Part shown: one piece after another, positions 59,152-64,000 of the stretch | Numbering within the stretch: the first letter of the stretch is position 1 | Layout: every line of letters starts with the position of its first letter | Origin: Edaphochlamys debaryana | Lineage: Eukaryota; Chlorophyta; Chlorophyceae; Chlamydomonadales | Reading direction: 5' to 3' | Assembly: GCA_016858145.1 (NCBI GenBank) | Contig: JAEHOE010000011.1 | Coordinates: 620,001 to 684,000, forward strand | Length of the DNA stretch: 64,000 nt | The notes under the pieces: model-generated | Databases searched by the model: none | What the model was told of the DNA's origin: nothing | Seen by the model: the letters and a program-made list of their open reading frames with translations, nothing else | Translations under genes and position numbers: made by a program

Positions 59152-59698
59152 CTAGTTGGAGAGCTTCTGGCGCAGGTGAAACTTGCGCTTGCGGAGCACC
59201 GCGCGCATGCGGCGGAGGAGCTCCTCGAACTCCTCTCCGACCGCGCGCAAGCGGCGGGAGAGCTCCTCGACCTCCTCCTCGTCATCCTCATCCTCCTCCT
59301 CATCCTCCTCCTCATCCTCCTCGTCATCCCCGCCCGCGGCTGCGCCGTGCCCGGCCGGCGCCGTCCCAATGGTGCGGCGCATCCACGCCATGAAGGCACC
59401 GTACTCGCGGTGTTCAGGGATGAGGACGGAGTTGTTCTCGACGTGCGGCTCCAGGGCGGCCCACTTGCGGCCGTACGTGCAAACGAGGTGCGTGCCCTCA
59501 ATCACTTCCTGCGCGCGGGGGGCAGGGAGGAGGAGGTGGATGTGGGGTACGCGGCAAAGTGTGCCCGCTACATGTGCGCACCTTTTCCGTCCACTTCGAC
59601 CGGGAGCGTTTCTTCACCGCGTGCTGCGTCTGCGGGATGCGCACCGACTGCTTGTGCTGGGACTGAATGAGGCGCAACGACTGCCTGCGCTTCGCCAT
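59152..59698 (-). CDS. Hypothetical spliced protein with acidic linker
   Basis: Two minus-strand exons, 59698-59582 and 59508-59152, 157 residues in one frame (GT-AG intron of 73 bases). It starts MAKRRQSLRLIQSQHK, a basic head. The second exon begins EVIEGTHLVCTYGRKWA, continues to an Asp/Glu run (GGDDEEDEEEDEEE) and ends in a basic coiled coil. No family found. Confidence 0.5.
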
Positions 59699-60264
59699 CG
59701 CCGCATGTGGACCTGCGAGTTGGAAAGGAGAGGTAAGAGCAGACGAGTTTGATGCGAGCCGCGAGTTCGATGCGAGCCGAACGTTGGGCCCCACCCGGCG
59801 TCTTGTGGTCCACGGCAGTCAGGGCTCCCGCCAGCTTCGTCCGCACAGCAGCCTTATCCGTTCGCTGTGGGGGAAGAGTCAAAGCCGGAGTTAGAGTCGC
59901 CTGTCAGCCTGACGACATCCCGACCTGACGACTACAGCTCTACATGCTCTAATGCTCTACATACATAGTGGACATACATACCGTGTACCGAGGTGAAGCG
60001 CGAGCCCTGTCGATGACGGTGCCGACCATCGCAACTAGAGAGTGTGCAACTAGGGAGTGTGCAACTAGGGAGTGTGCAACTAACTATGATGATGACGACG
60101 TCGTGACGCCACGCAAGGACCTTTGCTATGCTAAAAATGCGAATCGGGAAAACAGTTCCGGATCCCGCATCAAGTTTCAATTTGAACTTGAAAAGTGACA
60201 TTAGGATGAACTCGAAAAGGAGCGCGGCGGAGGGTCGCCAGTGACCCTGTCTTCTGAATTCACC
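59699..60264. repeat. Non-coding gap with 16-bp repeats
   Basis: 60031-60083 holds four copies of GTGTGCAACTAGGGA-type sequence. No supported ORF. A candidate promoter for the next gene lies at its right end. Confidence 0.5.
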
Positions 60265-60483
60265 ATGGAGGAGGTACTCGATGAGATGCTGTTGCGCGGT
60301 GGCAGTTTTCCGTTTGACCCCAAGGTACTCCACATGCGGGAAGACTTTGACATGAGGACGCATTTGGTGCACGCCCCGCACATGGGCTGGGACTGGGGTG
60401 CGCTGATCAAGTCAGAAAGGTCCAACGGTCACAGTGAAACATTGGACCTCCTGAGGGAACACAGGACCCTGGCAAAAACGTGA
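60265..60483 (+). CDS. Small hypothetical protein
   Basis: 72 residues starting MEEVLDEMLLRGGSF, soluble and mixed charge, with HLVHAPHMGWDWGALIK in the middle. A small viral gene without recognised family. Confidence 0.4.
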   Translation: MEEVLDEMLLRGGSFPFDPKVLHMREDFDMRTHLVHAPHMGWDWGALIKSERSNGHSETLDLLREHRTLAKT

Positions 60484-60581
60484 CGGTCACGCCTTGATGC
60501 AACAAGAGTGCCAGTCGAGGCGGAGGAAATACAGGTTCATCTCCTCCCAAATACCTAGTAAACACCCTGTCCCACAATCCA

Positions 60582-60956
60582 ATGAGACTCGACCTGAACA
60601 TCCGGCTCAGCCGCATGATCCCTGATGAGTTCGGCGCATCTGTCGCCGCGCGTGGACCGCACCTGGAGCACTTGAAGCACCAGCACTCAAAGGTCTTCCC
60701 GCTCACCACGGAGCGTCCGTATGCAGCGGACGTACACGTGCACTTCAACTTGAGTGTGTGGCGGTACATTCCAGACAGGGCAGGGCGCATGCTGTTCACC
60801 TCCACGAAGTGGCTGGAAGATGTGAGGGGGTCGCGGCACCAGACCTGCATACTGAACCACTCCTTTGTACTTTGTACTCAGAGAACACACTCAGAGCACT
60901 CCGGCGGACGGGGTTTTGCACACAGTCAACGGCGGTCCGTCCCCCCTTACCTCTGA
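60582..60956 (+). CDS. Hypothetical protein
   Basis: 124 residues starting MRLDLNIRLSRMIPDE. The first 85 residues look structured (HVHFNLSVWRYIPDRAG, LFTSTKWLEDV). The tail is Ser/His-rich and may be out of true frame. No family found. Confidence 0.4.
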   Translation: MRLDLNIRLSRMIPDEFGASVAARGPHLEHLKHQHSKVFPLTTERPYAADVHVHFNLSVWRYIPDRAGRMLFTSTKWLEDVRGSRHQTCILNHSFVLCTQRTHSEHSGGRGFAHSQRRSVPPYL

Positions 60957-61189
60957 CGTCCATTCGACGCGCCCTCGCTTTCTGACGGGGAGTGGCGTCG
61001 ATTCGACGCGCCGTCGCTTCCTGGCGTCCACGACCTCGATAACTTCGCAGTCAGAGTCAGGGTCCGCCATCATCGGAGAGCCGCACGCTTCGCACACGAT
61101 GGACTTCCCATCAACTTGCTCTAGCTTTTGCAGCTTTCTGATAGCCCGAGCCCAGTCAGGATAGTGGCGCTTTGAGCATTGCCTCGGAA
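60891..61189 (-). CDS. Possible zinc-binding exon
   Basis: Minus-strand open stretch reading RQCSKRHYPDWARAIRKLQK and then SIVCEACGSP, that is a Cys followed later by CxxC, with a candidate CAG acceptor at its 5' side and no ATG. It overlaps the tail of the plus-strand ORF. It may be an exon of an unplaced gene. Confidence 0.3.
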
Positions 61190-61498
61190 CTGCAACTGCT
61201 CGGACTCAGCCCAGACCCAGAAGTATAGTGTAACCGTAATGTAGCGTATCAGCAGGCTCGCGTCAAGGTTTGACCGGGAGCGTAGCGATTAGCGAATCGG
61301 GCCGACCTCCATCGCGACCAATCGGGCAGACCTGAAATCGCCACGCCTTCCGCTCACACACAAGCACCACAGCTTTGTAACTACACGATCCTTTGTTGTT
61401 TGTGCTTTTGTGCTTCTAGCTCGGCAGCATGTGCCATCGCGCCTCAAACTGGCCCGCTTTGTAGCTGGTTTCAGCAGAGAGAGAACGATCCCTTGAGG

Positions 61499-64000
61499 AT
61501 GGACGCGACGGGCGGTAAGAGCGAGAGCGGGGCGCCGCGAGAGCTTGTTATTCGGGTTGGCGATCGCAGACTCAGCCTCAGCCTCTGCCTCTGCCTGTTG
61601 ACTCTCTTGACTCTCTTGACTCTCTTGACTCTCTTGACTCCGTGAAGCCTTGAAGTCTGATTCCTCCACCTCGCAACGCGTTCCAGCACCATCAACGCGA
61701 ATTGGCCAAGGACTGCTTTCAGCTGCTCGCTACCGGGTGCCCCGCCCTTCCCCGCCCTCCCCAGCGTACGGAATCGACCTGGCAACCACACAGAACGCCG
61801 GGGCGCGCATAGACATGAAAACGGGCCAGACCGTCCTGGCCCTGGACTTGGGCAACAACAACAACGAGACGCACCCGGCAGTCGTGGCCTTCGACGAAAA
61901 CACGGGTGACATCAAAGCTCTGCGGGAGGCCGAGAAGCTGCAAGGCAAGCCAGGGTTCACCACCACCCGGTACCTCAAGGTTGCCAACGGCTACGAATAT
62001 GAAAGCCTCACCAAGGTCAACAAGGTGGTCGGCCTGTGGGATGAGTCGACACTCGTGAAATTCAGCGACACCTTTCCCGTGCTCAGCATCAAGGTCCCCA
62101 TCAGCGACAAGACCTTCCACCTCAACCCCATCGCCTACCAGGGCATCATCCTCAAGAAGCTGATCGAGGTCCTTGGCGTCGAGCCAGGCGCGCCCGTGGT
62201 CATCGCCAGCCTGCTCTACGTGGCCAAGGAGAGGATGTCCGTGCTGTGCTCCAACGGACACCACTTCATGGGCGGCGGCATGGTGGACGCGTTCATGGCC
62301 AGCACCAAGTTCAAGAAGATGATGGAGGCGGTCGACGCCGTCCTCGAGGCGATCCCAGAGGAGAGCGACCTCCTGGAGCAACTGCGCTCGGTGGTCGTGG
62401 ACGCCAAGGGGCCGGAGCACGAGAGAGACTGGGCCATGGTCCCGCAGATGCTGTACGAGGCGAGCCGGGCCGTCGTCAAGAGCGCCATGAAGTCCCTCAA
62501 GGGCGCGAACGTGGACGCCGAGATGACGGCGCTGGGCGTCACGGTCCGCGCCGTGGAGAAGTACTCCCCGGAAACGGTGGCGGAAGCGGCGCTGTCAAGT
62601 CTCTTCGACAAGAAGAAGGTCTTCGCCCGACTGCAGGCAGCTGCCCGGAAGGCCAAGGAGCAGTTCGCCGGTGACCAGGATGTCCGGATCACGTCCAAGG
62701 TAACCTCGAATCTAAAAGCTGAAACGGCTGAATCTCTACTCTACCCTACTTGGACACTGAGCGAACTCTCTTCTTCTCCGCAGGAAGTCTTCCCGGCCGT
62801 CAACATCACCTTCGTGCGGGATGAACTCAACGACGCCGTCAACGCGGTCGTCTTCAAGACCGCGGCCCCGGTGCACGTCCAACCCGGCGACTACGTCAAC
62901 CTCGGCCTCACGCACCTGCTGCGGGAGTTCAAGCGGCAGATGGACGCCAAGGTGGCCGACCTCGGCCTGTCCGGGCTGTACCGCACGGTCCTGTTCACCG
63001 GCGGTTCGGTTGACCTGCCGGGCTTCCAGGACGCCGTCATGCAGGAGCTGGGGATCACGGAGGTACGATAAGGGTCACGGGGGTCCACACTGGGGGCCTC
63101 AACTCCTGCTCAACTCCTGCTCAACTCCTGCTCAACTCCTGCTGCGCAGGTCATGCCGCTCAGGCGCGCCAACAAGTACACGGCCGTGGCCGTGGGCGCC
63201 GCCCACGCGGCGGCGTTGATGCTCAAAAACAACGGCGTGCAGGAGGCGGAGCACAAGTTCGCGGTGGTGGATTCCACCGTGAAGAAGCTCATGGTGGCAA
63301 TGTGGAAAGACGTGCTGGGGGTCATGGACGACCGCCCCAACCTGCGATACTGGAAGGAGAAGGTCAACGGCAAGACCATCTTGAAGCTCAAACAGCTGAC
63401 TGCCTACTTGCTGGTGGATCGCAACACGATCCTGCCGCACGCGCCACTCGCCCCCGTCCACGTCGCCATCCCCCTCTCCAAAGAGCAGTCCGCGGTCACG
63501 CTGGACCTGTTCGAGGGCGACAACGAGGAGGACGTCCTGAAGAACGACAAGCTGGCGGTGCTCACGGTGCAGATCGACCTGGAGGAGGACTACAAGTCGA
63601 ACACGGTCGACATCTACATCAGCGTCGATGCGAACCAGCAGATCAAGTTCAAGGCGAAGTCGAAGAAGGACGAGCGCGAGGTGTGCTACCAATACCTCAT
63701 CGGGCGGATGCCGGACGATGTAGCCAAGACGCAACGGCGCATAATCAGGGACATGCGGGTCCGGTTCGAGGAGGACGAGGTCATCAAGCAGCGCGGAGGC
63801 GCTCTGCGGAAGCGCCTGAGGGAGGTCAACGAAGCCTTCGAACGGGCCTCCCGCGAGCTCAAGGAGTCGGAAGCCATCAAGAAATCCTGGCAGGATCTGC
63901 GCTTGAAGGCTGGCACAATGACAATGGAGGTGGACCTCGGGGAGGTGGCGGCCGCGTGCGCGGTCTTCCTGCGGGGCCTCGCGGTGGACGAGCTCGGCAT
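61499..64000 (+). CDS. Divergent Hsp70, spliced, runs off the window
   Basis: Hsp70-family chaperone. Exons: 61499-61514, 61765-62699, 62784-63062, 63150-end. A 16-base first exon (MDATG and one base) joins to YGIDLATTQN, the phosphate-1 loop normally written GIDLGTT. The ATG at 61815 would lose this loop. Later blocks: FTGGSVDLPGFQDAV (adenosine-binding GGSS motif), AVAVGAAHAAAL, then a substrate-binding domain around PLSKEQSAVTLDLFEG and a charged helical lid. Between APVVIASLLYVAKER and HHFMGGGMVDAF about 50-65 residues of the usual nucleotide domain are missing, including DLGGGTFD. ATPase activity is therefore doubtful. 693 codons are in the window. Confidence 0.7.
61515..61764 (+). repeat. 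Hsp70 intron 1 with GACTCTCTT repeats
   Basis: 250-base GT-AG intron. About five copies of TTGACTCTCT lie at 61598-61642. The acceptor is poly-pyrimidine CCCTCCCCAG. Confidence 0.8.
63063..63149 (+). repeat. Hsp70 intron 3 with 11-bp repeats
   Basis: 87-base GT-AG intron containing four copies of TCAACTCCTGC directly before the acceptor. Confidence 0.85.

Noticed and set aside
61815..62699. Hsp70 start at the ATG at 61815
   Set aside because: It would drop the GIDLATT phosphate loop. A GT donor after a 16-base exon at 61499 restores it in frame.
1..64000. tRNA or rRNA genes
   Set aside because: No cloverleaf-like or rRNA-like segment was noticed by eye; a tRNAscan run would be decisive.

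Overview
The window is nuclear DNA of a green alga, most likely Chlamydomonas or a close volvocine relative, carrying the left end of an integrated nucleocytoplasmic giant virus. The alga is indicated by GC-rich genes cut by many GT-AG introns with poly-C acceptor tracts, by TGTAA polyadenylation-type signals, by a tandem pair of MYND-finger proteins, and by a gametolysin-type (M11) wall protease further right. The virus is indicated by a run of typical giant-virus genes: late transcription factor VLTF3, an early-transcription-factor-like protein, eIF4E, glycosyltransferase, RNase H, ERCC4 nuclease and an S74 fibre. Family names are from reading the translations; no database search was run.

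Region 1 (1-20.5 kb) is host. It holds the 3' part of RTF1 (Paf1 complex), a complete EPL1/Enhancer-of-polycomb gene (NuA4 complex), then two tandem minus-strand MYND zinc-finger genes of about 1,130-1,150 codons in a roughly 5-kb duplication. The second copy carries a one-base frameshift. A GC-rich host-like ORF is cut off at about 20.5 kb, where composition and gene style change.

Region 2 (20.6-45.1 kb) is a compact, intronless viral block: TFIIS-like zinc ribbon, glycosyltransferase, eIF4E, LamG-type membrane protein, an enormous repeat-built fibre gene (26.8-35.5 kb) ending in an S74 chaperone domain, small virion-like membrane proteins, VLTF3, a coiled-coil protein, a broken early-transcription-factor-like gene and RNase H.

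Region 3 (45.1-64 kb) looks different. Many genes are spliced and several have TGTAA signals just after the stop: an M11 metalloprotease with ten introns, several short spliced unknowns, and a divergent Hsp70 with a 16-base first exon. Others appear intronless: a SET-like protein, a Ser/Lys repeat protein, an ERCC4 nuclease, a J-domain coiled-coil protein, a tyrosine-recombinase-like protein and an LRAT-like membrane protein. Several of the introns are filled with 5-11 bp tandem repeats.

Taken together the viral genes cover late and early transcription, translation initiation, DNA processing, chaperoning, surface glycosylation and fibres, possible wall lysis and possibly integration. Several are damaged by frameshifts, in-frame stops or lost catalytic residues. 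This fits an endogenous element that is partly decaying, although homopolymer sequencing errors could explain some frame breaks.
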